Below are positions 31,089 to 41,669 of a stretch of DNA of 64,000 bases, piece by piece. The stretch lies in NCBI GenBank assembly GCA_037127315.1, contig JBBBDQ010000754.1, positions 1,771,001-1,835,000 of the forward strand, written 5' to 3'. Source of the stretch: Ascarosepion bandense. Taxonomy: Eukaryota > Mollusca > Cephalopoda > Sepiida > Sepiidae. Under the pieces are notes generated by a model. That model was not told the DNA's origin, did no database searches, and was given only the letters and a program-made list of their open reading frames with translations. Position 1 is the first letter of the stretch, and each line of letters starts with the position of its first letter. The position numbers were made by a program, and so were the translations under genes.

Positions 31089-31127
<39 letters not shown>
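31089..31127. repeat. (TA)n microsatellite
   Basis: About 19 TA units directly before a Helitron. Confidence 0.9.
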
Positions 31128-31130
<3 letters not shown>

Positions 31131-31612
31131 GAATCTTTGTCTGTGTGTGTGTGTGTCTGTCTGTGTGTATCCGTTACCTATAGACTCCGGTACGGCTGAA
31201 CCGATTTTCTTGAAAATTTACACAGTTGTACTATAAACGTCTGCGAGTATTCTTAGCTAGGTCTTGTGTCAAGTTACCCAAGATAAATATTGATAACCGA
31301 TAATCGAAAAAATAGGGTTATAGAAGGAGATATCCGATTTTAATCAAATTTGATACACTCATAGACAAAGACATAAGAAACAATATTCAGAAGTTTCTTA
31401 CAATAGTGCAGAAAATTTTATATCGATACCAGGAAATCAAAATTTGACTTCCATCCATGCATTTTTCTTTCAGTCTGCGGTTTCGCTTTAACTGGAAACA
31501 ACTATTGCTTTTTAGTCTTTCGTGCCAACGTCTAAAGTGTTTGAGCTCCAGAAACATGGATTAGTTTTAAAGCTTTCATTACACCCGAGCAACGCCGGGT
31601 TACACTGCTAGT
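31124..31612 (+). mobile_element. Non-autonomous Helitron, internally deleted
   Basis: Left part TAAATGAATCTTTGTCTGTG and CCTATAGACTCCGGTACGGC; the internal GGCAAGATG segment is deleted (junction near 31405-31415). Right end ACACCCGAGCAACGCCGGGT followed by TACACTGCTAGT. Confidence 0.75.
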
Positions 31613-31853
31613 ATATATATATTTCCCTCCTGTCATGCTGATGGGTAGAAAGGGACAATAGCGAGGCTGCTTTAGCTAAATTGATTCTTTTTATAACCAG
31701 TTATTAGAGCGTTTTCCGAGAATTTGATTTTTAACAGTACCCTATTTTTCTATTTTTTTATTTTCTAAAATTAAGTGTTTGTATTGAATACAGTCACACA
31801 CACACATGCACATACACATAACTATCCTTTCCATTATAATAAATAGCGTTTTG

Positions 31854-31856
<3 letters not shown>

Positions 31857-31950
<94 letters not shown>
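31857..31950. repeat. Compound (TA)n(CA)n(TA)n microsatellite
   Basis: About 17 TA, 17 CA and 13 TA units. Frames across it are meaningless. Confidence 0.95.
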
Positions 31951-32239
31951 CTTCTGTCATGCCCAGGGGTTTGGGCTATTTCTTCTGATGTCTTAATATA
32001 AAGGTACTCAATATCAGGTACATCAATATATATGTTGCCATCTTTTCAGACACCATAATTGTATAATCATTTTTCTATCATCTTTGACGGAATGAGCTGA
32101 CTCGTGATTATATAAATATTATAAGTCTTATATCCGCAAAATCTATTTGCTACATCATGTAGGCTCTTTTTCGATAGCATTTGTCTATCACATTTTGAAC
32201 TTTCTATTCGTTGATGTGTCAAATATTCTGTTCTGTGTC

Positions 32240-32560
32240 TAAAGATCCTTGACAAGATCTAAAGAAGAATCCGTAAATTTATCAGGACTAACCTCGGATG
32301 TCGGCTTCAATCATTTCCTGACCACCGTAACATACGATTTTTTATGCTCCTTCTACAAATATTTTCACAGTAATTCTTTTGATGGGAACTTAACTCTTTG
32401 AGAAGTACGAGATTTTCTACTTTCATCGGAAATGATAGATGGAACTGTAAGTTAGAAGCCAATCGTTTTTTCTCTTAACAATTCTTCCTTGTGGTCTTCC
32501 TTAACAGGCTCCTACTACTCTCTTCGAAGAATTAAATACAACGGCATCATCTCACTGAAT
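32240..32560 (+). mobile_element. Highly diverged jockey/CR1-type LINE fragment
   Basis: Order of pieces matches the LINE C-terminus: ATCCTTGACAAGATCTAAAG (ILDKI), CGGCTTCAATCATTTCCTGA (RLQSFPD), CTCCTTCTACAAATATTTTC (LFYKYFH), CTTAACTCTTTGAGAAGTAC. No frame is open. An old copy. Confidence 0.5.
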
Positions 32561-32776
32561 CCTGTTCTTTTATTTTTTTTCTTTCACTTTCTGTAATTCC
32601 TTGGTTTCTGGTGATTTTCATTAACATGGTAATTTTTTAAAGAAAATACGTTTTGGAAAGCTACGAATGCATCTCTCTCCTCAACTATGAATGCAAAACT
32701 ATGACAATTATTCTTCAAATCCAAAATGTCTATCGACTTTACATAACTCATGAATCCATATATATTAAAGGCAAGA

Positions 32777-32816
<40 letters not shown>

Positions 32817-33504
32817 CGTGTGTCTATGTCTGTCTGTCTGTATGTATGTATGTCCTTTATACAAATCCACAATGTTTATCCGATTCTCACCAAATTTCGC
32901 AGAAATAATTTTTAGGCTTCCGGTCAGATTATGGCCTACTTTATATTCCCGATTTCTTTCCGATATCGGAAATCGATACCCCGTTTGTATAACGGGGTAT
33001 CGATTCAGGTTTGATGAATATCAGGATTTCAGTCTTTTATCGTCGTTCTTGCTGCAGAATTTGCTCTAACTTGGTAAAATTATAGTTTTTAGTCACAAAC
33101 ATTAGTAGATCTTTTCAGACTACTCATTTTCCCCGATATCGGAAATCGATACCCTTAAAATTCTATCGAATCTGATCAAATACCTATATTCAGTCATCAA
33201 TATGGTTCATTTTCTTCAATTTTACTCCCGATGGGTACGATAAGATGTTCATATACTTACTTAGGTTAGATTATACTAAGATGACTTACTTAACTCCGAT
33301 ATTGAAAATCGACACCTCGATATCCTATCGGGTCTGATTAAAATCAGGTTTTCAGCCCTTTTATTTTGGTTTTTGTCTCGGGGTTTGCTCTATGTAGGTA
33401 TAATTGTAGTTCTTAGTCTCAGCCGTGATACCATTTACTCAGAGAACTTATTTAGCTTTCAAAATTCAGTTATTTGACATCGATACTGGAAATCAAAATT
33501 TGAC

Positions 33505-33508
33505 TTAC
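33505..33508 (+). repeat. TTAC target-site duplication, left
   Basis: TTAC precedes the TG of the 5' LTR at 33509 and is repeated at 36412-36415 after the 3' LTR's CA. Joining the Helitron sequence across one TTAC restores the order seen in the 5964 copy (TTTGACTTACATC). Confidence 0.8.
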
Positions 33509-33838
33509 TGTAATATAACAATCTGGCCCCACCCGAGGAAGGCTGATGCAAGCGAGTGTGTTTCCGGTCGTTGAAAGGAACGGATGTCGTTTGACCTTAT
33601 TTCCGGCAGCAGCGGAAATAACTACAGAGGCAAACAGAACAGGTGTCTCTGAGAATTACGTGGGCGTGCGTGGGCGAGGCAAAACCGGAAGAAAAAGTCC
33701 CGGTTCTGGAAGATTATAAAAAGACCTCGGCACACGGATTCTCCAGTAGAGGAGCAACAGAGATCGGCCGATGAAGAGAGACACAACAGATAAGACTACA
33801 CTCCCGTCAACCCATTAGAAGCGCGCTCTCTCAATTCT
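33509..33838 (+). repeat. 5' LTR (shortened at its 3' side)
   Basis: Starts TGTAATATAACAATCTGGCC and matches the 3' LTR at 35988 with few differences to ..GCGCGCTCTCTCAATTCT. After that the copies part: about 90 bp present in the 3' LTR are missing or altered here. A TATA-like TTATAAAAAGACC (33713) and a downstream AGAGGAGCAACAGAGATCG region look like the core promoter and transcript start. Confidence 0.8.
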
Positions 33839-33867
33839 AACCGGCTCAGTCATTAAGACGCATAATT

Positions 33868-33886
33868 GGTGCCTAGTGACTTGCTG
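33868..33886 (+). promoter_or_regulatory. Primer-binding-site-like sequence
   Basis: TTGGTGCCTAGTGACTTG lies just inside the element. It begins TGG as expected for pairing with a tRNA CCA end; the tRNA is not identified. Confidence 0.4.
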
Positions 33887-34023
33887 TTTTGAGACAACAA
33901 AACAGTTAGATGCGAGCTGGTTGCCACGGCGACGATTGAAATTCAACGGACTTAAAACTACCAGATAGAAAGAAAAAAGAAGACGAAAATAGAAGCAGCC
34001 GCACGACTATAGACATCAGCCAA

Positions 34024-34858
34024 GGTAGGTGACTCTTTGATTTGATAGTGTGTGTGTTCTGCTCTTGTTTATAATAAGTCTAGTTAGAAAAAAAATGGAA
34101 CAGCATACTTTTGCCGATCTGACCCTAGAATTGAGAAATGTGGATTGTTCTGTGTCGAACACATTAAGGGTAGAACGGAGGGGGTGCAGGACTACATGCA
34201 GAGAGTAGTACGCCTAGCGGAGAGCGCATAGGTTGGGGTTGACGGGAGGAATAAAGTTGAGATATTTACCTATCTGTAAGTATAAAACATCTGAGTTAAT
34301 GATTTATTTTTTTTGTTAATATTTTACCATATATGTGAAGTGAGTTTACTGGTATTGAGTAAGTGAAATGTAAAATCATGTAAAGGAAGTTTCTTCTACT
34401 CTTTAAAGTGGATAATTGGATTAACTTGTTGATAACAATGTTTTCTTTGGTTTGTGCAGTGTTAGGTTTTCTTTTTTTGGATTTCTTTTCAATGACTGTA
34501 CACTACAAAATGATTTACATTTCTATGTTTGTGAATTATGCTTTTGTGCAGGTTCCCATCAATTCAACATCCTCTGTGAATTTTCATTTATGTGACTTGG
34601 GAAATATCTTTTGAAGATATATTAATTTCTGAAAACTTTATATTGACACGGATAGACCTGCAGATTCCACAGTTGATCGGAACAAAAAGAAAGAACAACT
34701 GAAAAGTCTTGTAGACTTATTGGCTGATATGCTATAGGATTGGGAAAGAAGCAGTGGGAGGATTAACGATAGTTTAAGTGAAATAGTTAGGAAGATACAA
34801 ACGTGGAAAATTATTAATAGTATCTAAAGCATAAAGTAAATTATACGTCTTTGGTTCA
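34024..34858 (+). other. Candidate intron for an env-type spliced RNA
   Basis: A strong 5' splice site (CAAG then GTAGGTGA, cut after 34023-34024) lies in the leader. A good 3' site (ACGTCTTTGGTTCAG, cut near 34858) lies directly before the open env-like frame. Using them would remove the gag remnant and place the leader upstream of the env-like frame, as in retroviruses and Gypsy-type elements with env. Purely predicted from consensus. Confidence 0.3.
34095..34257 (+). pseudogene. Gag remnant
   Basis: An ATG at 34095 opens 37 codons (begins MEQHTFADLTLEL) up to TAG at 34206. A second frame continues with VQDYMQRVVRLAESA and VGVDGRNKVEIFTYL, separated by a stop, which has the look of the capsid region of Gypsy-type Gag. 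The frame change between the pieces shows a deletion or shift. Too short to form capsid. Confidence 0.5.
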
Positions 34859-35320
34859 GTGGTTTGGTCCCCAATTACGCAGAAATTTCCCAATTTTTCA
34901 GTGGACACCATGCCGGTAGAATTGCGCGATATGGAGGAGATTCCTATCCGCAAACTAGTAAATACCTTGGAACAGATAGATATGGAAAGATTTAGTGAAG
35001 GATATGAAGAACTCCCGAAGAAGTTGACGATAGGAGTCATTGTTGGCATAGTCGGCGTTATGATAATCCTTGGAATAATAGCTAGGAAGCGGATTTTTAA
35101 GTGTGAAAGAAGCAACAGTGCTTCGGGAAAGGAAAGGGAGTTATCCGTTGTGAATAGTACTCCGGGGTCAACGGGTGTTCAACACTCAAATATCTCTGCG
35201 TTAAACAGAGAGATGTCAACAAATCAGATATGCTTGGATTCGAATCCAGAGGAAGTAGTTCAAGGAATGGAAAACATTGTACAAACTAAGGAACTACGAG
35301 TCACGGGTCCATTTTTTTAG
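34408..35320 (+). pseudogene. Env-like glycoprotein remnant (membrane-anchored C-terminus)
   Basis: The last 34859-35320 is open: an ectodomain stub of about 55 residues, one membrane segment (residues 56-75 of this frame, starting LTIGVIVG), a basic stop-transfer ARKR, and a tail of about 75 residues rich in S, E and N. Upstream, in broken frames, are a hydrophobic segment (34420-34510), an NST-type glycosylation site and a stretch rich in L/I with charged residues that could be a coiled coil (34675-34795). Position between gag/pol and 3' LTR plus a single C-terminal anchor fits an env gene of an errantivirus-like element. Stops and a missing start mean no full protein is encoded. It could instead be an unrelated captured membrane protein. 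Confidence 0.5.
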
Positions 35321-35329
35321 ACTAAATTA

Positions 35330-35967
35330 ATATAGATGAAACCTCTAATCCTCCACAAGTAAATTGCATGCGGATTAACGTTGGAATCAGGGTAATTTTC
35401 TTCATTTTCTATTGAACATTTCTCGGTCAGACTATGAATGATATGTACTGCAGATAATGGCCATTTTTCTGTGTTCAAACATAGTATGTTTGAAATTAAA
35501 TTAAATTAAATGAAGTTACATGTGTAACAATAAACTCGAGCAGAAACACGCATGGTGTTGGTCAAAGGTCATTTACTCGATGTCAGTTTAGAAACTGGGG
35601 CGCAGTTACCGCCTATGATCATGTGGTCGTGCATCGAGGCGTCTACGCTTATGGACAGAGTCGAGAAAGAAAATGAACATTTTTAAGAACTTTGCCCAAT
35701 TCTGTGAAAATGGATATTAAAAAAAAAAAAAAAAAAAAAAAAGAACAATGAAACATCGAGCTGGTAGAACAATTTTCACGATTGACACGAACATTGTTGG
35801 GTTGCCGATGTAGGCTCCCCTATATATATTTTTGTTGTTTTTTTTGTTTCGGCATGTACATGTTTTGTTGTTTTGGCGTGCACATGTTTTATACAATTGT
35901 CGGGCTTGTGTGGCATGGGGAGGAGTGTGAGGTGTTGCGCTTAAAATGTTCTTAGGTGAACATTTTG
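35330..35967. other. Untranslated region between env-like frame and 3' LTR
   Basis: No open frame. Contains an A tract of about 25 at 35718-35741 and two repeats of GCATGTACATGTTTT/GTGCACATGTTTT around 35850-35890. Confidence 0.5.
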
Positions 35968-35987
35968 GAAAATGGGAGGGCGAGGAA
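35968..35987 (+). promoter_or_regulatory. Polypurine tract
   Basis: GGAAAATGGGAGGGCGAGGA then A directly abuts the TG of the 3' LTR. This is the expected place and composition for the plus-strand primer. Confidence 0.7.
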
Positions 35988-36411
35988 TGTAATATAACAA
36001 TCTGGCTCCACCCGAGGAAGGCTGATGCAAGCGAGGGTGTTTCCGGTCGTTGAAAGGAACGGATGTCGTTTGACCTTATTTCCGGCAGCAGCGGAAATAA
36101 CTACAGAGGTAAATAGAACAGGTGTCTCTGAGAATTACGTAGGCGTGCGTGGGCGAGGCAAAACCGGAAGAAAAAGTCCCGGTTCTGGAAGATTATAAAA
36201 AGACCTCGGCACACGGATTCTCCAGTAGAGGAGCAACAGAGATCGGCCGGTGAAGAGAGACACAGCAGATAAGTCTACACTCCCGTCAACCCATTAGAAG
36301 CGCGCTCTCTCAATTCTCTGTTCCCTATTCTACACGGTTCATCGTCATTAATAAAAATATAACTTTATATTTTTATATATATGCGTGTTTGTTGTTTGTC
36401 GATATATAACA
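35988..36411 (+). repeat. 3' LTR, full length (424 bp)
   Basis: Starts TGTAATATAACAATCTGGCT, ends TGTCGATATATAACA. Contains the TTATAAAAAGACC promoter-like box at 36193 and an AATAAAAATATAAC polyadenylation-like signal near 36350. Confidence 0.8.
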
Positions 36412-36873
36412 TTACATCCATTCATTTTTCTTTCAAACTACGGTTCGCTTTGACTGGAAACATCTATTGCTTTTTAGTCTATTTAACTTAAATTCCACCT
36501 TAACTTTTAAGGTTTTCGATGTCAAGGTTTGTCACGCATTAATTTTACAGCTTGTAATTCGCACATCGGTGCTGCGGGAAATCGAATACCCGATTGACCA
36601 CGTCAGTTGAATTATGCTTGACTAAACCGATCTAAATTACAGTCGTCTGATTAGGCATCGCCTTAATATTCATTTTTAACAATTTGTCGAACCCTAATCA
36701 TGCACATTTGCGATTGGTATCTCGCTGTATCTGTCTCAAACTCCGGTCTGCAACTTGCAAGGTTGCGTATATGCACATTTTGCTACTCTGATTTCACTGT
36801 AATTTCTTTTAAACTACCAAAGTTGGCCACGTAATTACACAAACATTTCTGTGAGTTCGTTCCTTTTAAATCC

Positions 36874-37693
36874 ATGCCACCCCCAAAAATATTTTACTGG
36901 GCGCCGAAGCGCTTCGGCATCAAGGAAATCCACTAGGGTCAACAAAAGCCCGTTTGATCTGTGCAATTGTCGCAAAACGCATTGCATTCAGCAGAACGTA
37001 GAGCAACTGAAATATATGACCGGCGTTCCATTAGGTTATCCAGTGATTGTTTCCGTAAAAAAAACCTTAGGCGCTCCAGTTCGGATGACTCCATAAGCGC
37101 TGAGATTAACGCTCAAGCTGTTGCTGATAGGGCCGTTTTAAGGGCGTCTGAAAGTACAGAGCAGCAACGGCTTCGGCGCTTAACAGACGCCGCTGCTCAG
37201 GTAAGTTCACAGGCTGTCGAAAGTACAGAACAGCGACTGTGTCGGCGATTAATGAACGCCGCTGCTAAGAAACGTTCACGGGCGGCTGAAAGTACAGAAA
37301 AACGGATGGCTCGCAATTTAATCAACATGCATCAACTTCAGCTTCACGGGCTGCCGAAAGCTCAGAACAGCGGAGAGCTGGCAATTTAAGCATATGTACT
37401 TCTACTTCAGCTCGCGGGCTGTTGAAAGTACAGAACAGCGGTCCGCGTGGCTTGGGAGGGTCGCCTCCAACGTTGCATCTGGCGGTGCATCACATACTCC
37501 ACAGCAACGAAATGCTATGCTTGAAAACAATAACCGATTTCGGGCATCTAACCGAGAGATAACTAGTCTCAATAAACCATTTTGGTTACAAAGTGCTTTC
37601 CACTACCCGCCTTCCGTCAACTACGCTTTACGTGCTGACATCCCAATTTGCAGTATGAGCAACGCTTGCAGACGTTGTCAGTGTCGGGATTGA
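36874..37693 (+). pseudogene. Helitron RepHel N-terminal region
   Basis: Frame-shifted in at least two places. Contains five direct repeats of about 69 bp (starting near 37150, 37219, 37288, 37356, 37424) coding ESTEQ.R..R.L..AA units, the charged repeats commonly found ahead of the Rep domain in animal Helitron proteins. Then follow NKPFWLQSAFHYPPSVNYAL and IPICSMSNACRRCQCRD, the FHY.P.VDYA...GTMS..C..C block that marks the N-terminal region of these proteins. The HUH nuclease core is missing. Confidence 0.75.
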
Positions 37694-37825
37694 ACACTAC
37701 AGAACCATGCTTCTCGCACGGTCAACTTTTATGTTGGCTGCTTATGTGTGGAGAATAATAGTGGTGTTTTCGCCCTAGCACCGCAAGTTAAAGCGAAAAA
37801 TGTGGTTTACACTGAAGTTCTGTAG
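37687..37825 (+). pseudogene. Helitron helicase C-terminus joined to the N-terminal part
   Basis: Reads GLNTTEPCFSHGQL, then in shifted frames a VGC...SGVFALAPQVKAKNVVY piece, ending TEVL and stop. The family end is normally GLNL..PCFSHGQLYVACSR followed by LFVYAP.GKTKNVVY (helicase motif VI and C-terminus). It follows the N-terminal CRRCQCRD after two bases, so the Rep nuclease and most of the Pif1-like helicase were removed in one deletion. Confidence 0.75.
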
Positions 37826-38670
37826 GGTTGCCAAACATTAGAGCGTCTGTCCGGTAACCGGCGGCTCCCTGTCCATATTTAGCTTCTGCGTCTGTGGACA
37901 TCTCAGGGCAAGCTTAGGGATCCGTATTAGGAAAAGCCACTATACAGAGAGCAATGCTTCTTCCCACAGTCCACAAAGGCGAAGGTTTGGGACAGTGCCC
38001 TCTAAAGAGTAGTTTCCCTTAATTAACGTGACCTAGGTAACCAGAGTGGCCAAGATTGGATTTATGATACGTGCTGCGTGAAAGGTTTATTGATTTTTTA
38101 AAACCTTAATATATTAATGCATATTTAAGCACTCGGTCTGCATGAGGCCGATTTATTAATGGTCTAAGGACGGTTAAAATCACTAGCAGTACTAATTTTC
38201 CTTTTCTACGGATCAGGCGAATTGTCTGAGAGATACCAATACCGTACAAAATTAGATCCCAAACTACCGTGTCTTAGCAACGAGATGCAATTAGAGAGAG
38301 ACAGAGATTCGTTGAACCTGTCGTATCAGTCGAGTGCGACCACACAATTCAGACCAGCAAGCATGGCGCAGTGAGAAAAAGTGTGAAGTGAGACTAACGT
38401 TCAGTGAAAGCTGTATGGACAAAAAATTGTTGACTCAAAACTAGCAACCTCTATACGGTTGTATGAAGGTGCTCGCTCCAACAATAGGAACCACCAGTAA
38501 GCAGAAAAGTGATAAGGGGTGTTTGCGAGTAACCCCCACTGCTAGCTGCAACCTGGCACAGCGTAATTAATCCACGAGTGCACTTCCTTTCACTTGTCTG
38601 CTTCTGGCTGATTATGATAGTGGCAGCGCCTTTTCATGGGCAGAAGACGCGTCCTTTCTTTTTGCATTGT
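37826..38670. other. Helitron downstream non-coding region
   Basis: No open frame recognised. Lies between the helicase stop codon and the SINE at 38686, and is assumed to be Helitron 3' sequence. Confidence 0.4.
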
Positions 38671-38685
38671 ATACTGGTTGTGTTG

Positions 38686-38982
38686 TGGTCCATTGGATAT
38701 CGGCTCGGAACGAGAAATCTGGGAGCCGAGTTCAAATTCCAGCTGAATTCATTGCATTCACTTACGCGCAAATACCCTTGGGAAAGGTATTAATCCGTCT
38801 ATTCCTTCCAGTTATAGGTTAAATAACAGGACAGATTGGGTTCTATAGCCTTGGTCGGCAACCAGTCTACTGCAGAAAGCAATGACAACCTACTGCGGGA
38901 TAATCTTCTGCCCAGCCAGTCATGTCTCTTTCGATACATGATCACCCAAGCGTGTATCACGTATGGCACTTAACTGACTGAC
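38686..38982 (+). mobile_element. tRNA-derived SINE, family X, with 11-bp target duplication
   Basis: Full-length copy with head (TGGTCCATTGGATATCGG, GAGTTCAAATTCC), body, hairpin tail and TAACTGACTGAC end. TGGTTGTGTTG is present at 38675-38685 and again at 38983-38993, a clear target-site duplication. It lies inside the Helitron. Confidence 0.9.
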
Positions 38983-39134
38983 TGGTTGTGTTGTTGGAAA
39001 GGTTCAACGGCTTCGAGATCAACCTTTCAACAACCTACGTTTTTCGTGCCAATGTCCAAAGAGTTTGAGCTCCTGGACCATGGATTATTTTTAAAGCTTT
39101 CATTACAGCTGAGCAACGCCGAGCTATACTGCTA

Positions 39135-40490
39135 GTAGTCAATAAATCTTAACCAGGAAATCAGTACGACAGTATAATGCAATTTATTAGATCGTTTCAC
39201 ATAAAAAAACATTTCATTTTTTATAAATTATTTCAATACTTATTATTTATTAATAGTTCTGATAAATTATCAACGGTCTTTCCCCAATCATTGTTTACAA
39301 CTTCCTGCCAACGATCCATTACTTGTTCAAAACTACGATGAAAAAATTACAAGATTTTACTTAGAAACATTCATATACCTATGTTAAAATTCCACATCGT
39401 TGATGAACGACACACCCATTTTTTTTTAAGCTTCCAAAGAAGCTGGAGTTTTTAATGGCGAATATGGTGGGTTTTAGAAAACAATAAAAATGAGCTATTT
39501 AATGACATGTTTGCATGTTAGTAACGTGGGAGCAAAAATTGTTATATTAAATATTATCACCGGTCAGGTCTTTGCAGTTGAATTGCCATTTGCGTCTGTT
39601 CACTTGTAAGCAGAAATATTTTAAAACGACCATTTAGTTTAGCGTAGACCGTTTGGTCGTTTTAAAATATTTAATCTTCGTACACAGTAAAAATGTTTCG
39701 ATGAGTTTTGGCAGTTTCGTGCCCTTGATTCAAATTAATGAGGAGATGATGTCGAATATGATTTATTTTGTCTCCTTGGATTTTTTATTTAAATGGGGTG
39801 CTTAATTTGAAAAAAAAATATTTCAATATCCTTAGATATCGGTGGTGACCTGATTTACGAAGAAGCAAAAACTGCAAGGAAATTTTATTCTTCGAGATCA
39901 TTCGCAAAACATGTCAATCTATTAATCTATTTGCTAATCTATTGTCATTAATGCCGCTATGAAAGAAGTCAAGTCTTTGGCATCTTAATATTTTCAGTAA
40001 AACAAATCACTGATAAATTTCTTTTCAGATTTCATTGCACTTATGTTAAACATTTTCGTTTCTGGCTTTCCTTTCAAAACCAAATAAAGAAATCTAATCA
40101 AATCGAAAGTAGTCTTCCTATAATGCCATTTATTCTTCTTCGTTGCCAGCAAATGTGCATGTCTAGATATTCACGAAACAAAAAGAATCGGTAATGTTGT
40201 GTTTGCTTTATCTATTGTGTCTTTCACTGAATTCAATCAAAATGTCGAGAAAACGAAAACAAATGCAATTTTAAAAGTTCCAAACATTGATTGAAATATT
40301 GTGTTATTTATTGAAGATCTTGTGTACATTTTTCTGAGACGAAACAAGTCATTATTATTTTTTAACACGCATTATTGATATATAAGCATGCGTTATTAAT
40401 AAATAAATGTGGGAATAAAATATAGACGGAAATGATTATTCATTTAATTTTTTCCTTCCACTCATACTAAACGTATTTCTCTGTGCAGAT
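39135..40490. other. Mostly unassigned AT-rich stretch
   Basis: Apart from the possible transposase remnant at 39285-39480, no gene or repeat recognised. Confidence 0.5.
39265..39480 (-). pseudogene. Possible Tc1/mariner transposase C-terminal remnant
   Basis: The minus strand gives FEQVMDRWQEVVNNDWGKTV (39275-39335), reminiscent of the SETMAR/mariner C-terminal ..DRWQ.VV.NDG.Y, and a LLWKLKKKW piece about 110 bp upstream. Stops abound. Weak evidence. Confidence 0.3.
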
Positions 40491-40634
40491 ATATATATAT
40501 ATTGACATTTTACAGACATATTGTAGCTATTTCTGCATTTTTTACACGCACTCATATCTGTGTCTTCGTATTCATGTCTATCAAGAAAGCAAACGAATTT
40601 GATGAAATCATGTTTATAAATTTAATATATATCA

Positions 40635-40939
40635 TGTGCGTTGTGGTGCAGTGGATATCGGCTCAGAACGAGGAATCGGGGAGCCGTGTTCGCATTCCAG
40701 TGGAATTCCTTGCATTCACTTACGTGCAAATACCCTTGGGAAAGGTATTAATCTGTCACTTACCTCCAGTTACGGGTAAAATAACAGGACAGTTTGGTAT
40801 CTATAGCCTTGGATGACAACCAGCCTACCGCAGAAAGCAATGGCAACCTAGTGCGAGATAATCTTCTGCTCAGTCAGTCATGTCTCTTTCGAGACATGAT
40901 CGCCCAAGCGTATATCAGGTATGGCATTTAACTGACTGA
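40635..40939 (+). mobile_element. tRNA-derived SINE, family X
   Basis: Starts ATGTGCGTTGTGGTGCAGTG (A box) with GTGTTCGCATTCC (B box), body, hairpin CATGTCTCTTTCGAGACATG, tail TTTAACTGACTG. ATATATC on both sides is a possible target duplication. Confidence 0.9.
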
Positions 40940-40972
40940 TATATCCTTATTTATCAATCTACCAATCTACGT

Positions 40973-40992
40973 CTCAGTTTCTATCTATCTGA

Positions 40993-41024
<32 letters not shown>

Positions 41025-41025
41025 A

Positions 41026-41062
<37 letters not shown>

Positions 41063-41073
41063 GTCTGTCTGTC
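40973..41073. repeat. (CTAT)n / (CTGT)n microsatellite
   Basis: About 20 CTAT units with one interruption, ending in CTGT units. Confidence 0.95.
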
Positions 41074-41383
41074 TATGACATTGTTTTTGTGTACATCAGA
41101 TGCAACAGAAATGAAGTATGTTTATAAGCAAATATGTCTGTTTTAAAATGGATTACAAAAAAGAATGTATGACCTCTGCCAAAATAAAAATATTACATAG
41201 ATATTATTATGGACTCTCCCGTTGATTTCGACGTATGAGTGATTAACTCGGTTAGACTGTCACACAAATAATTGTTTAGAGTGGTAAAGGCTTGTGTAGT
41301 ACCATCCACACTTTTTAGAACCGCTGATAACAAAAAAATCGGTGCATAAGTTCACCACAGATCGCATGAACAGCAAACCTCAC

Positions 41384-41634
41384 TTATTTAACCCATAACT
41401 GGAGGAAATGGACGGATTAATACCTTTTCCAAAGATACCAGTGCTTAAGTGAATGCACAGTGTTCGACTAAAATTGGAACTAGATTTCCCTTTCCGAGCC
41501 AACATCCACGGCACCACAACGCACATCCGTCTATAAACACTTACAGCACCTGATATCCCCAAGCGGCCACCCATCTAAGTACTGACCAGGCTCAACGGTA
41601 ATCGAGCGGGAACCGGTGTATTCAACGTGATATA
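41384..41634 (-). mobile_element. 5S rRNA-tRNA chimeric SINE, partial
   Basis: The minus strand starts with a 5S-derived head (41540-41634), passes a short linker GTGTTTATAGACGGATGTGC and enters the family X tRNA-like head and body (41384-41530). The 5S part lacks about 15 bp around box A. The body stops at the TTAAATAAGTG region, so the hairpin tail is absent. Same junction as 63070-63349. Confidence 0.7.
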
Positions 41635-41644
41635 TTACCGTAAT

Positions 41645-41669
41645 TATAATATATATATATATATATATT
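41645..41669. repeat. (TA)n microsatellite
   Basis: About 12 TA units. Confidence 0.85.

Larger units (their letters stand above)
33509..36411 (+). mobile_element. LTR retroelement with gag remnant and env-like frame, pol deleted
   Basis: About 2.9 kb with TG..CA LTRs, a 4-bp target duplication (TTAC), a primer-site-like TTGGTGCCTAGTGACTTG (33868), a gag remnant (34095-34257), an env-like frame (34408-35320) and a purine tract directly before the 3' LTR. No protease, RT or integrase is present, so it depends on a full-length relative. The LTRs are near-identical where they overlap, suggesting a fairly recent insertion into the Helitron. Confidence 0.75.
32758..39134 (+). mobile_element. Helitron derived from an autonomous copy, interrupted twice
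   Basis: The 5' part is 32758-33508 and continues at 36416, the two joined across the LTR element by a TTAC duplication. Coding remnants lie at 36874-37825. The 3' end is at 39040-39134 (TTTCGTGCCAATGTCCAAAG ... TGAGCAACGCCGAGCTATAC, TGCTAGT). Two younger elements sit inside: an LTR element (33509-36411) and a SINE (38686-38982, with an 11-bp duplication). Without these the Helitron is about 3.2 kb. The non-coding flanks match the copy at 5964. Confidence 0.75.

Noticed and set aside
36851..37096. Serine/arginine-rich host protein.
   Set aside because: The frame is short and out of frame with the recognisable Helitron N-terminal repeats that follow.
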